From positions 44,723,501-44,787,500 of the forward strand of contig NC_134013.1 in the NCBI RefSeq assembly GCF_040712315.1: a stretch of 64,000 nt of DNA. The letters are read 5' to 3'. How positions within the stretch are numbered: the stretch's first letter is position 1; each line of letters starts with the position of its first letter. The position numbers and the translations under genes were made by a program. The notes beneath the pieces were generated by a model. That model saw nothing but the letters and a program-made list of their open reading frames with translations. It made no database searches and had not been told where the DNA came from. This document shows, in pieces, positions 22,252-33,527 of the stretch. Source of the stretch: Castanea sativa (lineage: Eukaryota; Streptophyta; Magnoliopsida; Fagales; Fagaceae).

Positions 22252-23893
22252 TTTTTTTTCTTTCTTCATTGGCAGTCTAAGCACAAGGAAGACACTAGCC
22301 ACTCACCCTATATTGCTAGATGAGCCCAAGTTTAAGGTATACTCCTTTCCTTTGCATGCATCTTCATTTTTTGTCACTATCACATATTGTCGTGTACTTT
22401 CCCTCTCTTCTCTTTTTATTTTTTTTTTATTTTTTTTTATTTTGCATGTTTATTATCCCTTCTCTGCCTTAACACTTTTTCCTTTAGGTTGATCCCAAAC
22501 CTCTTTTTGTTTATCACCCCACGAGTAAGGAGGTTCCTGCTTCTATGGGCACGCCCATGGAGGGCTTTCTTAATGGGGTAGATGCCGTGGCTGAGGCCAT
22601 GGTCTCTTCTTCTGCTACTGCTGCATAGGGAGCTCTTGCTGAAACTCAAGTTCCTTCATTTAAGCCCAATCCTGTTGAGGCGAGTACCTAAGCTGAGAGG
22701 GCTGTTAATGGCGAGTTTGCTCCTATTCCTGTTGAGATCCCCACTCCTTAGAAGGGAGTAACTCCTACAGGCACATCCTAGACTGAGAGTACTTCTCCTA
22801 CTACTCCTCTAGTCATTTCTGCCAGTGATCCCTTCATTGCCCTTTCCTAGGTTGTGAAGGATAGTTCTTCCTTGGTGGTCACTCCATCTTCCATTTCTAG
22901 TTCCGCCACCTGAGAGCCTACTACAGATTTGTCTTCCGATAAGGGGTCGGAGGAGGTCCTTGAGGACTATGAGGATGAACCAATCATGAAGACAAGAGTT
23001 TCTGATTCTGATAAGGACAGCGATGGTGGTGAGAGGCTATGGGTAAGTGTCTTTCATCCTTAATAAATCTTCTTTTTCTTCTCTTCCTGCCATTTCCAAT
23101 ATATCCCTCTAATCACTTTTCATGTCATCCTTGCAGCTACAGATATACCCGAGGACCCTAAGACTGCAGCTAGCCCCTCGATGCCCACAGTCCCTATTTT
23201 TGCTGCACCTATAGGCCCCACTCCTATAGGTCTTGGTAATTTTCTTTCCTTCATGTTTTCTTCAATTATAGCCTTCATCATTACATTCATTTCTTCATTT
23301 TGTTTATTCCTTACAGACCTATGTTGTACCTTGTGTTCCTTTTCAGGTCCATCTCCTGCTGAGGTTACTTCGATCTCTTAGTTTGAGGTTGACAGTAGTT
23401 CTACCACCGTTCCCGAATCTGTGAGTGAGGTCATTGCCTTCTTTACCCGATTTGACCAAGCTAAGACCAATGACCTCGATCCCGTGGACTTCTGCGTGCT
23501 GGAGCTCCTTATGTTGACTTTCATGGTTTCTGGGTTCCTGAGGAGTGCATCACCCACTTAGAGGCAGTCTATAGCAGCTGTGGAGATTTCATGCAGGGAT
23601 TTCTCATTGGTCGTATCGGGAGGGAACATTTCCTCAAGTTATTGGGGAGTGTGATGAATGACATTGAGCATAATTGCATTGACACCATGTTTGCGAAGAG
23701 GATTTTGCCAAGGAGGGTTGTGGTTCAAGAGTTGATCAAATTCAGGTTTGCTATGGAGTTTTGGTTAGATCACCTAAGAGTGATTGCTCGAGCCCTCTTC
23801 ATGAAGAAGGTTCAGCCTGTTGTGGACACTATAAATGCCCGCATCGAGAGTTTGAAGAAGGAGGTGGCAAACTTAGAGGCACGTCGGGGGTGA
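20065..23893 (+). pseudogene. Antisense plant-mobile-domain (PMD-like) gene carried by the gypsy element
   Basis: This reads opposite to gag-pol, between integrase and the 3' LTR. It starts at MSPAKGEGSSPCK. The first frame (20065-20640) holds DLWYDTHIHFFVVPSD and VGFMVALQEAGVL. After a frameshift near 20570, KITMTLEDVANQLLLPILGD follows, which is the core motif of the plant mobile domain / aminotransferase-like family. Further open blocks are 20546-21016, 21563-22132 (basic, Ser/Pro-rich linker) and 23591-23893 (C-terminal helical block ending VANLEARRG). Apparent introns separate the later blocks: a donor near 22113 is followed by an AT microsatellite, and acceptors lie near 22275 and 22489. 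In-frame stops and frameshifts make it a pseudogene. Extra antisense ORFs are known in Tat-lineage elements, and PMD proteins such as MAIN/MAIL1 act in plant genome regulation. The role here is unknown. Confidence 0.7.
22193..22247. repeat. (AT)n microsatellite
   Basis: About 27 AT dinucleotides lie inside an apparent intron of the antisense mobile-domain gene. Confidence 0.95.
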
Positions 23894-24306
23894 CTTCTTT
23901 CTGGTGTTACTGGCTCCAGCTGCTTCGAGGATCGGACTCTTATTTCTAGCCTTTGATTGGACCATTACTTGTTATGTAGCTTTACTTCCTTCCCCCATGT
24001 TTACTTCTTTCCCCTTTCTTTCTACACAGTACACTTCTAGTACTTATTTGATAAGTCTAGTATGACTTATATATTTTGGGTTTGTAATCTATTATGCTGC
24101 ATTTGCTACATCCACTTCTATGTTTTATAATACAGTATATTTTGCTAATACTTCATGATCTTCATTACTTTCTGTTTTTGCTCATAATCATGAATTACAA
24201 GTAAAACGTACTACAATGCTTTTTTGTGACATTAACACTTGCAGAGGTGGTCACTTGGAGGAAAAAGAGAAAAACATGAAAGAAAGGAACAATTACATAA
24301 AATTTC

Positions 24307-26119
24307 TTAGGCATAATAACGTTTCAGCCACTTGCCATTAATGGGGTCCATTTAATCTTTTCCATCCACCTGGGTCAAACGGTAATGCCCACTTGTATGT
24401 GCTTCCTTTACCACGAAGGGTTCCTCCCATTTTAGAGAGAATTTAGATGGTTCTGCCATACCTTGCCTGACATGGTCTACTGTCCTCAACACGAACTGTC
24501 CTTCTACAAACATTCATTCTTTGATTGTCTAGCCATAAGCTTTGGTCATTCTTTGCCTGTATCTGTAGCTACGCTCTTGGGCTTCCTCCCTCTCTTCATC
24601 TAACCCTTCTAGGTCCTCATACCTTTTTGCAGTAAAGACTTCTTTCTCTTTTTCTTTCCTTAGTGCCTGCATAACCCTTAAAGAAGGTATCATTACTTTT
24701 GTTGGGCTCATCACCTTTGTCCCATAGACTAAGGAGAAGGGAGAGAATCCTGTGGCAGATTTGGAGGAGCTTTGGTAAGCCCAAAGCGCGTTTGTGAGAT
24801 GCGTTACCCAACCTCTGGTGTACTCTTGCCTCATCTTGTTAATGATCTTGATGAGGTTTTATTTTTTACTTTCGCCTGCCCATTCCCCTAGGGGTAATAA
24901 GGCAATGACAGATGGTGCTTCACTTGATGAAATTTCAACATCTTCCTCACCTCTCTATTGACACATAGAGTACCATTATTGCTTATCATTTTGTGAGGCA
25001 CCTCAAATAGGAAAATTATATTTTCTTTAATAAAATTTGCCACAACTCCTTCAATAGCTTTGCAGAGTGGTATGACCTCCGCCCATTTAGTGAAATATTC
25101 TGTAGCTACAAGGATCCATATGTACCCGTGGGAAGGTGGGTTGATTGGTACTACCAAATCAAGCCCCCAGGTGTGGAAGTACCATGGAGTGACCATGCTA
25201 TATAAACCTTATGGGTGGGTATGAATCAAATTGGCTTGCACTTGGCAACTATGGAACTTTTTCATGAATTTTGTTGTATCCTTTTTCATAGTGGGTCAAT
25301 AGTAGCCCATTTGCAGTATGCATCGATACAACTTTATCTTTCCTTAATGTTCTCCGCACTTTCCTGCATGCACCTCCTTTAACATCTCTTCTGCTTCTTC
25401 TAGACCCAAACTTTGCAGTGGGTCCCCAACGTATCCCTTCTTAAAAATAATTCCTTCATGTAGGAAATAGCGGGTCACCAACCTCCTGAGCTTATACCTT
25501 TTGCTATGCTTCTGTGGTAGGATACCTTCTGTCAGGTATTGTATGAAAGGACTTCTCCAATCCTCCGTGGCAAACATGACATAGCTCTCTTCCCTGTCTG
25601 CAGTCAAATGGTAGGCTTCACACTGGGTTTGGATCAGGTCTGCATCCTTGCTCATGTGTGGCCAATAAAAACCTGCTCTCTGCAGCCTTCGGTATAGGCT
25701 GATCTTGTTGTGGAACCCATAAGTTCTATTGTGCACTTCCTTCCATTTTCTTTGGACCTCTTCATGCTCCACGCATCTTGACAGAATTCCTCCTGGCATT
25801 TTGCAATACAACTCCCCTTTCATTAGGACATAGTATTTTAATGTCTTCAACTCCGCCATATCTCCGTCTCTCAACAAGGCTTCCCTGATGGGAACCTTCC
25901 AATCTTCTTCACATCCTTGCTTCTTGTGAAACTTCTCCTAGAGTATTTTAATGATGGATTTTCTTTGTTTGTTGATCTCCACTCTGGTATCATTCCCTTC
26001 AAAGGCTATCTACAAGCCCAACGTGGCCAACACATCCGTGTATCGATTCTTACTCCTTTGAGTGTGCTCTATTTCAAATATGGAAAATTTTTCCTCCATT
26101 TTCTAGGCCAGTGTTCTAT
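24307..26119 (-). pseudogene. gypsy pol: end of RNase H, integrase and C-terminal tail
   Basis: On the minus strand, the 3' part of RNase H runs from 26119. It is followed by the integrase zinc-binding region in 25344-25877 (AGFYWPHMSKDADLIQTQC, with the expected His/Cys spacing partly kept). The catalytic core lies in 24888-25196 (TWGLDLVVPINPPSHG, YFTKWAEVIPL), where a Gly-Leu-Asp replaces the usual Gly-hydrophobic-Asp. The next block, 24529-24834, has HLTNALWAYQSS and TGFSPFSLVYG. The polyprotein tail ends GKWLKRYYA with a stop near 24307. Frames break between blocks. This is a dead copy. Confidence 0.85.
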
Positions 26120-26124
26120 ACGAG

Positions 26125-28720
26125 TGTAGACACTCGATTTTGCACCTATAATTTAATCAAGGAAAATGGATAGAATGACCATTCATATACCCAAAATTCA
26201 TGATTGCTTTACATGCATTAGTTCATTCATTGCATATCATAAAAATGATCTTGAGGTTCTAACAGTCGCGACGGTATGCCCGATTTCCAAATCGGACCGT
26301 CGGATTGAAAGATATCACATGATCAAGGTTGCACGATCTGCATGCATTTTGTTAAGTGGAACCAACCACACATGATTAATTTAAATTAATTTTGATTAGC
26401 TAGAAAATTAAAATTAATTAAATAATTTTGTGATTGGTTTTTAGTTAGTGTCAAAAATAGGCTTGCTTAAATGAGAATAAAGAGGATAATTAGATAACAA
26501 CAAAATTGTGGATAATCAAGACTTTTTGGAGTGTTTATCTACAAGATAATAATTATTGTAAAGGCCTGAATCATCAAAAAAGGGGTTTAATTTTTAGAAT
26601 ACAGATTAAAAACGCGTCTAAGTGCAAGTCCTGACTTAAAAAAATCTCAAAAAAGGAGTCCAAAGTGGACCAAAACTCAAACACGGGTCCAACACCCAAG
26701 AGGGACATTCGACACTCTTAGAGTGTCGATCTGCACTTTTCAAGTTCCAATTGGAACAAATGCAAGACCCGACTTGAGGGCTTCTGGATTGAGATAAACG
26801 ATCTTTTCGATTTTTTAAAGATAAGGACACATCCCAGTTCGTATTCTGATCATTCAGGTAATTTTTCGAAGCATCCTAGCCTCTATAAATAGAGGATGCC
26901 TCTCAAAATTCAGTACACTTTTTCACACTTTCTGATCCCCCCTCTTTCTGGCACTTCTCTTCTTTTCTTTTCTCCCTTATGTTGAAGATGTTCTAGAGGA
27001 TCTTACCTTATAAATTTCTTTTCTGTAAACGAAATATTTTAGGCTTCAAAGAGTTGAATAAATTTATTTGAATCCTAAAATATCCTTTCACTAAGAAGAG
27101 CACGCTCATGCAAGAGGTAGTCTATTTCTTTTCTTTTTCTAGTCTTCTCTATTAATTTTTTTTTAATGATGCATAAATAGGTTCAAGATGTTTGGTTATT
27201 TCTGATTCTTGATATAATTGCCATGTTTTGTTTAAAATTTTTCTTTAAATATATTCTTAGATGATTTTTTTTTTTTTTGGTTGTGATTTCTTCCTTAAAT
27301 ATCAAAATCTGCTGACTATCAAAGATTTCTTTAAACACTTAAAAACTTATCTGAATTTTTCAGATTTGATTTTCTTGAAACTCAAAAACTAATCTGAATT
27401 TTTCAGATATGATTTTCTAAACTAAAAACTGATCTAATTTTTTCAGATCTGATTTTCTAAACTAAAAACTGAACTGAATTTTTTAGACCTGATTTTTTAA
27501 ACTAAAAAACTAATCTGTATTTTCATTAAATGCAAATCTGATTTTTTTTTTTTAACTCTGAAACTGATTTGTATTTTCATTAAATCCAGATATGATTTTT
27601 TAACTCTAAAGACTTATTTGTATTTTCATTAAATGCAGATCTGATTTTTTAACTCTAAAAACTTATTTGTATTTTCATTAAATACAGATATGATTTTTTA
27701 ACTCTAAAAACTTATTTTTATTTTCATTAAATACAGATCTAATTTTTTTAGAAAAAGTTTTCTTTGTGACACAATTGCAGATTTTGAAATTTAAAAGAAG
27801 AAATTAAAAATTAGGTTGAAGTCTTTTCTTTTTCTTAATATGTAATGCATGTAAAAAAAATTTATCTCATGAATGTGAATCCTCTTTCAAAAAGTCTTTT
27901 TTATTTTATGTCCAACAACAGATTTGATTTTTTTTTTTTATATAAACCAAAAATCATTTTTTTAACTGTTCAAAACAGATATGATTTTTCTTGATAAAAT
28001 CACTTTTTTTTTTTTTTAACTTTACACAAAAACAGATCTAACTTTTTTCTTAACAAAAATATTGTTCTTTTCTTTATATAAAAACGATATGATTTTCTTT
28101 ACAAATCTTTTTTTTTTTAATCTACATAAAAACAGATCTGATTTTTCTTTACAAAACTTAATTTTTTAATTCACAATACAGATCTAAATTTTTCTAAGAA
28201 GAGGATACATTCATAAGGTAAATTTATTTGAGTTAATCTTGGTCAAGTGTTTGTCATGTATGTTCAACATATCATTCAATATCATGCAAAAAGGGTATAT
28301 AAGTCATTAGAGTTTAGAACACCAGACTCTGGCTGGGCAAAATGGGTGTCTAACACCTTCCCATTCGATAATCTAGCCCTTGAACTTAGATTTTTTGGAT
28401 AGGTAGACTAGTGTCTTGTTTTCTTTTTCTTTTTTTAATTTTGGAAGATTGTAACTAGGACAAAAAGTTTTGTATTCTTTTGCATAGATTATAATTAGGA
28501 CTCAAAACCTTGTAAGGTTCAATTTACCAAGATTGTATTTATTTTTATTCAATCAATGACAATGAAGTATTTTGATCACGTAATTTGTATTTATTTTTTC
28601 TTATTTTTTTTGTATAAAAAATAAATGGCGACTCCACACCACTTACCCAAAAAGAGAGGTGTCATTCAAAGCACCCAAATCTCTTTTTTGAGATCACCCC
28701 AATTTTCGCGATCTCTCACA
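26125..28720 (+). mobile_element. 2.6-kb solo LTR nested in RNase H
   Basis: It starts tgtagacactcgattttgc and ends cgatctctcaca. The flanks are acgag (26120-26124) and acggg (28721-28725), a 4-of-5 target duplication. A TATA-like ctataaataga lies at about 26882-26892 on the plus strand, opposite to the host element. Removing the insert and one duplication copy restores the RNase H reading across the junction, which confirms the ends. There is no internal domain, so it is a solo LTR. A truncated relative lies inverted at 3236-4800. Confidence 0.88.
27290..27760. repeat. Degenerate ~50-60 bp repeats within the solo LTR
   Basis: Units of the form tttgtattttcattaaatgcagatctgattttttaactctaaa (given here only as a description: a cattaaat-cagat-ctgatttttt pattern) recur at least five times at about 50-60 bp spacing. 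Looser copies continue to about 28200. Confidence 0.75.
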
Positions 28721-30378
28721 ACGGGGCCAGACATGGTTCCTTTAAAGAAAAACTCCCTTTAGCTTGGAAGACCAACAGATTGGAGTCTCTTGTCACCTTT
28801 AAATGCTTGATCCTCATCTCGAGGGCTATTCCTAACCTTGGTAGGTAGGCCTCGTATTCTGCTGTATTGTTTAAACATGGGAAATCTAATTTGAATGAGA
28901 GCGCCACGATCTCTTCATCATTGTGATAGAGAACCACCCCTGCTTCTCCTGAGTTTGCTGTAGAGGAATCATCGAACTTCATGACCCACTGTTCTTCGGC
29001 CACTTCTTTTGTAGCCACCTCTCCTGGTACCTCATCGTCTTGCGAGAATTCCTCTTCTTCTGAAAACTAAGCTAACGGGTCCGCTATGGTCTAACTTTTT
29101 ATCGCCTTGGGTATTCCTACCTTTAAGTCATATTGTGACAACTGTAATAACCACTAAGATATTCTGCTGGAGAGAATGGGTTGCTGAAGAAGATCTTTAA
29201 TTGCAAGGGATTTCGTCATTAAGTGTATCTTGTAAGCCAGGAAATAATGGCGTAGCCTTTGCAATGCATAGACTATTACCAGGTATACCCTTCCGTTCTG
29301 GGATACCAGGTCTCCTTTTCCCTCAGGGCACAACTTATGTAGTAAACTGACTATTCAACGCCACCTCTGTCCTCCTAGGCTATCAAAGCTCCAATGGTAG
29401 ACGGGCTTGAAGTTAGGTAAAGCAGTAATGGTTTCTTGCGAACTGGAGCTTGTACCGTGGGGAGGTTCATCATGATCTGTTGTAACTTTCGAAAAGCTAC
29501 CGGTTGACTTCCCCCCACTCAAAGCCTTGTCCTTTCTTTAGTAACTTCGTAAAAGCCGAAGTGATTGATGCTAAACCAAGGATGAACCTCCTGATGTTGG
29601 AAACTTTTCCCAGAAAACTCTTCAATTCCTTAACAATGGCTGGTGGCTTCATGGTCGCTATTGCCACTGCTTTGGCTGGGTCTACGTCTATCCCTCTGCT
29701 GTAGACCAGAAACCCTAGGAATTTTCCGGCAGACACTTTGAAAGCGCACTTTAGTGGATTCATTCTTAGCTTGAAAAGTCTACACCTTTCGAATACCTTT
29801 CTTAATACTTTGACATGATCTTCTTGCCTTCTTGATTTTACCACTGTATCATCCACATAGTCTTCTAGTTCATGGTGCATCATGTCGTGAAATGTAGCAG
29901 TCATTGTGTGTTGGTAGGTCGCACCTGCACTTTTTAGCCCAAAGGGCATCACAGTGTAGTAGAAATTTCCTATAAGGGTCCTAAAAGTAGTTTTCTCCGC
30001 ATCATATGGCGCCATTCAAATCTAGTTGCACCTACTAAACCCGTCCATGAAGGAAAACATGGCATTTCATGCGGTGGAGTCTATCAACAAGTCCATGTTG
30101 GGTAGTGGGAACTCGTCCTTGGGGCAAACTTGATTAAGATTTCTAAAATCAATACAACATTGTATCTCCCCATTTTTCTTCTTCACCAGTACAATGTTAG
30201 ACAACCACCATGGGTGTTGGATGTGTTTGATGAAATTGTCCTCTAGCAAGTTTTGTACTTCCTTCACTATTTGATTTTCTATTTCGGTGTGAAATACTTT
30301 GGCAGGCTGAGCCACAGGCCTAGCCTTGGGATTCATGTTAAGAGTATGTACCACTAGCCCTGGGTCTAGCCTAGGCAT
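28721..30378 (-). pseudogene. gypsy pol: reverse transcriptase and start of RNase H
   Basis: On the minus strand, 30067-30378 holds the RT N-terminal part (WLSNIVLVKKKNGEIQCCID, FRNLNQVCPKDEFPLP). After a break, 29497-30015 holds TVMPFGLKSAGATYQ and the active-site box YVDDTVVKS, with both catalytic Asp kept. It ends with the thumb/connection (KELKSFLGKVSNIRRFI). RNase H starts in 28716-29018 with WVMKFDDSS (first catalytic Asp region) and NNTAEYEAYLPRLGIALEM. A stop-bearing connector lies between 29018 and 29497. RNase H is then interrupted by the solo LTR at 28720. Confidence 0.88.
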
Positions 30379-30520
30379 CTCGTGGTAGTCTCATGCAAAG
30401 ACATCTCTGAATTCTTTCAACTACAGGATTAATTCTGCCTTTTCTTATTCTAACAACTTTAAGCTTATTGAAATTGGTCTTGCCTTTTGTGGGTCCGTGC
30501 CCAAGTCAATCTATTCTAGC

Positions 30521-31031
30521 TAGGGCTGTCTAGAAACCCGGCCAACCCGACCAACTCGCCACTACCAACCGAACACGACCCGTCACCGACCGAACCGACT
30601 TCTACGGTGGGTTGGCAACGGGTTTGTTCCTCCAAAACCCGAGTTTGGCAGGCAGAATGTTGGTTTTCCTTCTCCAAAATCCAATCAACCCGATCCAATT
30701 GACCTACAAAACTTCCAGCGATATTTGGTAGATCCAGCACGATTTAGATTATTTTCGTCAAGATCTCAGTGAGATTTTGCCGAATCTAGCCAAGACCTTG
30801 TTGAAAATGGCCTAGATTGGGTCGGATCTAACGAGACCTCAAAGATCTTGGCCATTTTTTCTCCTTGCCGTTCTACCCTAACCGACCCCCCTCGCTTGTG
30901 ACCAGTTCCAACCTGCTCAATCCGATCATCCTCTCGGTTGGTGGTGGGTTCAAATTTCGTCCACCCGATCTGGTCAAGTCGAATGCAAGTTAAACACAAA
31001 CCCGATCCAACCCGACCTATAGACAAGCTTA
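30521..31031. mobile_element. hAT-type MITE, copy 2, inside the gypsy element
   Basis: The ends are tagggctgtc and the complement-matching gacaagctta. The flanks attctagc (30513-30520) and cttctagc (31032-31039) match at 7 of 8 bases. The interior is rich in acccgac-type words and shares the gatctc-rich middle with the copy at 9304-9867. It lies between protease and RT and has no transposase. Open frames across it (30766-31077 minus, 30516-30740 minus) are not genes. Confidence 0.8.
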
Positions 31032-31039
31032 CTTCTAGC

Positions 31040-33500
31040 TTTTCTTTTGCCATCACTTGCGTGTCTTCTTCTACCACAATCCCTCTTTCACTTTCTGTGT
31101 TGCTTTCTTCCTCTGAACTTTCTTAGGCCACACAATGTACTAGGCTCTTATGTTGTGACCCTCCTCTAGGACCCCCTTGCATACGACAGGTGGGTCCCGT
31201 GCACCTTCATAATTTGTAAACTATCCTACCGTCAGGTGTTTGGACTTTGACACATTGTAGCATATCGCTTAGCTCTGAAGTTGGTGTTTCTTTCCTTTTC
31301 TCTTCCGCATCAGCAGCTCTCTCAAGTCAAGCTTTAGGTCATCCTGGATGTAGTCCTACTTGAGGAAAAAGGTGCCTTGTGGTTTGGATACTGAGCTTTC
31401 ACTAGAAAGTGCCCATTCATCGTAGAACATGGTTTCTACTAAATAGGCTTCTGCTTGCTCGAATGGTGATGGGTTCACTGCTATCCGTATCATCCTGCCA
31501 TTCAATCTCCCTTTCATACATTGGTGATAGGTAGATGGAACTAGACGATGCTTGTGCAACCATGGTCTTCCTAGTAATATAGGATAGGAAACTTCTGTCT
31601 TTATCACATGAAAACGAGCCAAAAAGGCTATTGGTCCCACCTTCAGCCATAGCTATATGTGGCCTACAGTATACTCACCTCTTCCTCTGAACCCTATTAC
31701 TTCCATTGGACATCCCCAAAAATCTTGTTTTCTGAAATTCCTGCTTCTTGTATTGTATTGAGTGGGATAAGATTCACCAAAGCGCCATTATCAACCAGGG
31801 ATCTCTTGATGGGGATTGGTTTATGGAGACTGCCAAGTAGAGGGGTCTCTTATGGTCTGAGTACCCTACCTCCATGTCCTCACCACTGAAAGTAATCTCA
31901 TTAGTGTCTTGCAGGAAAGCTTTATCAACTCTGGTTCTGCCACGAGACATTCTACTCCTGCTTCTGAGGTAATACTTACCAAAGCCTCCATGGCAATTCT
32001 TTGTTCGTTGGCCATGAGCTCTAGTTGGTCAAACAAGTTCTTGAATAGAGAGCTTTTCTATAAGGTAGTAATAGTTGCGGCAGGCAGGGTCGGTCTCTCT
32101 TCTTCATCCTTTCCCGAATCTACACAAATAACAACTGCTGCTACTTCCTTTCCCTTCTGATTCGGGAGTGGGTTTCTCTGCACTTTTAGTTGGGACAACT
32201 CAAGAGTTCACTCTCTGATTCTGCAATGCACTAGTCTGTGAAGTGTCCAACATTATGCGGTAAGATGTTGCACATAATTATGCAGATGGCAGAAGCGTGG
32301 GTCCCTCCATTCTTCCTCAGTGGGTTCTCTAGAAACTTGGATGGGTTTGAAAACCCCATCTGCGATCCATTTGTCCAAGAGTACGTCTAGTTCCTTTAGT
32401 GTACATGGTATTGGCGGAGGGTTCTCGTACTCCATTTTATCTGACTTCCTCCTTTTCTCATCAGTGAACATGTCATGGCTTGTGGCGTGGATCTCCGTTC
32501 CTTGGGCTTGTTAGAACTAGGCCTGACTTTTTAAGTGGTCTTTCAGGCTTTTTGTAATTGCTATGCAAATTATGAGATTTCCAAGTTTTCCAGGATAGCT
32601 CTATACTCCATGATCATGTTGTCCATACACATTTCCACCAACGTTTTCTCCTCACAGTGGTCATAGAAATCGAGGTCTATGTCCTTAAACCTCTTGATGT
32701 ACTCCATTAGGTCTTCACCATTTTTCTACTTAGTTCCTTGCAAAGTTGCAAGTGTTACTGTTTCCATTCTGTGGAAATACTTGGTGCAAAACACATCTAC
32801 CATGTCATCCCACATCGAAATCGATCGTGGTTTCAAGCCAATGTACCAGGTGTATGCCCTGTTACATAGGATTTCAAAAACTCTTGGAGACACAAGTCCT
32901 CGTCCACTGCGTACGGACTGAGGGTGTTATTAAACTTACTTACGTACTCAACAACACTTCCCCTTTTGCCATCATACTGTGCGAAAGTTCACAGTTCATA
33001 TCTCTCAGGATATAGCTTGTTGAGTATCCTTAGCGGATAGGGAGGTCTTCATGCATAGAATCTCTCCTTGGACGTCTTGGCCTTTTCCTGCTCTAAAAGT
33101 GTTGCAACTTCAGCCATCGTAATGAAACGATGTTTTTTGTTTTGCGGGCCACCACCTATAGGGGTTTCTTCCTTGTCTGCCACATGCTCGAGGTCACGTT
33201 GGCTTCCTTTCTCCTTAGTCTTATCAACCTTTAACTAGAAAATTTCTTCCATCAGCTGCTACTAGGAATGCTATACAGACTGCAACACTTCAATAAAGAA
33301 GTTAGTATTGTCAGCGGGAATCCTTTGCTGCTGCTACAGCCTAGCCTTTTCTCCATTATCACCTTTTGCTTAGTTAGGCTAGTGCAGCATGGCTGCCCTT
33401 GATTCAGCATGCAATGGCACAGTACTAATATTTCGCGTTGTCTTTGATCTTGGGGGCATAACTTGCGAGGGATCTATATGCTCTCCCTTTCATTTTCCCA
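31040..33500 (-). pseudogene. gypsy gag and protease remnants
   Basis: On the minus strand, the gag part decays between about 33500 and 32500. A segment near 32580-32700 recalls Tat gag (YDHCEEKTLVEMCM) and is interrupted by frame changes. The gag end / protease linker is clear in 32253-32471 (EEEWRDPRFCHLHNYVQH, a C-H-H type motif). The protease end is in 31356-31640 (SYPILLGRPWLHKHRLVPS, then YHQCMKGRLNGRMIRI). Many stops are present and no continuous frame remains. Confidence 0.75.
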
Positions 33501-33527
33501 ACTCCCTAATAAAGTTGTCAATTTAAA

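Noticed and set aside
30766..31077. 103-residue minus-strand frame
   Set aside because: Lies mostly within the hAT MITE at 30521-31031.
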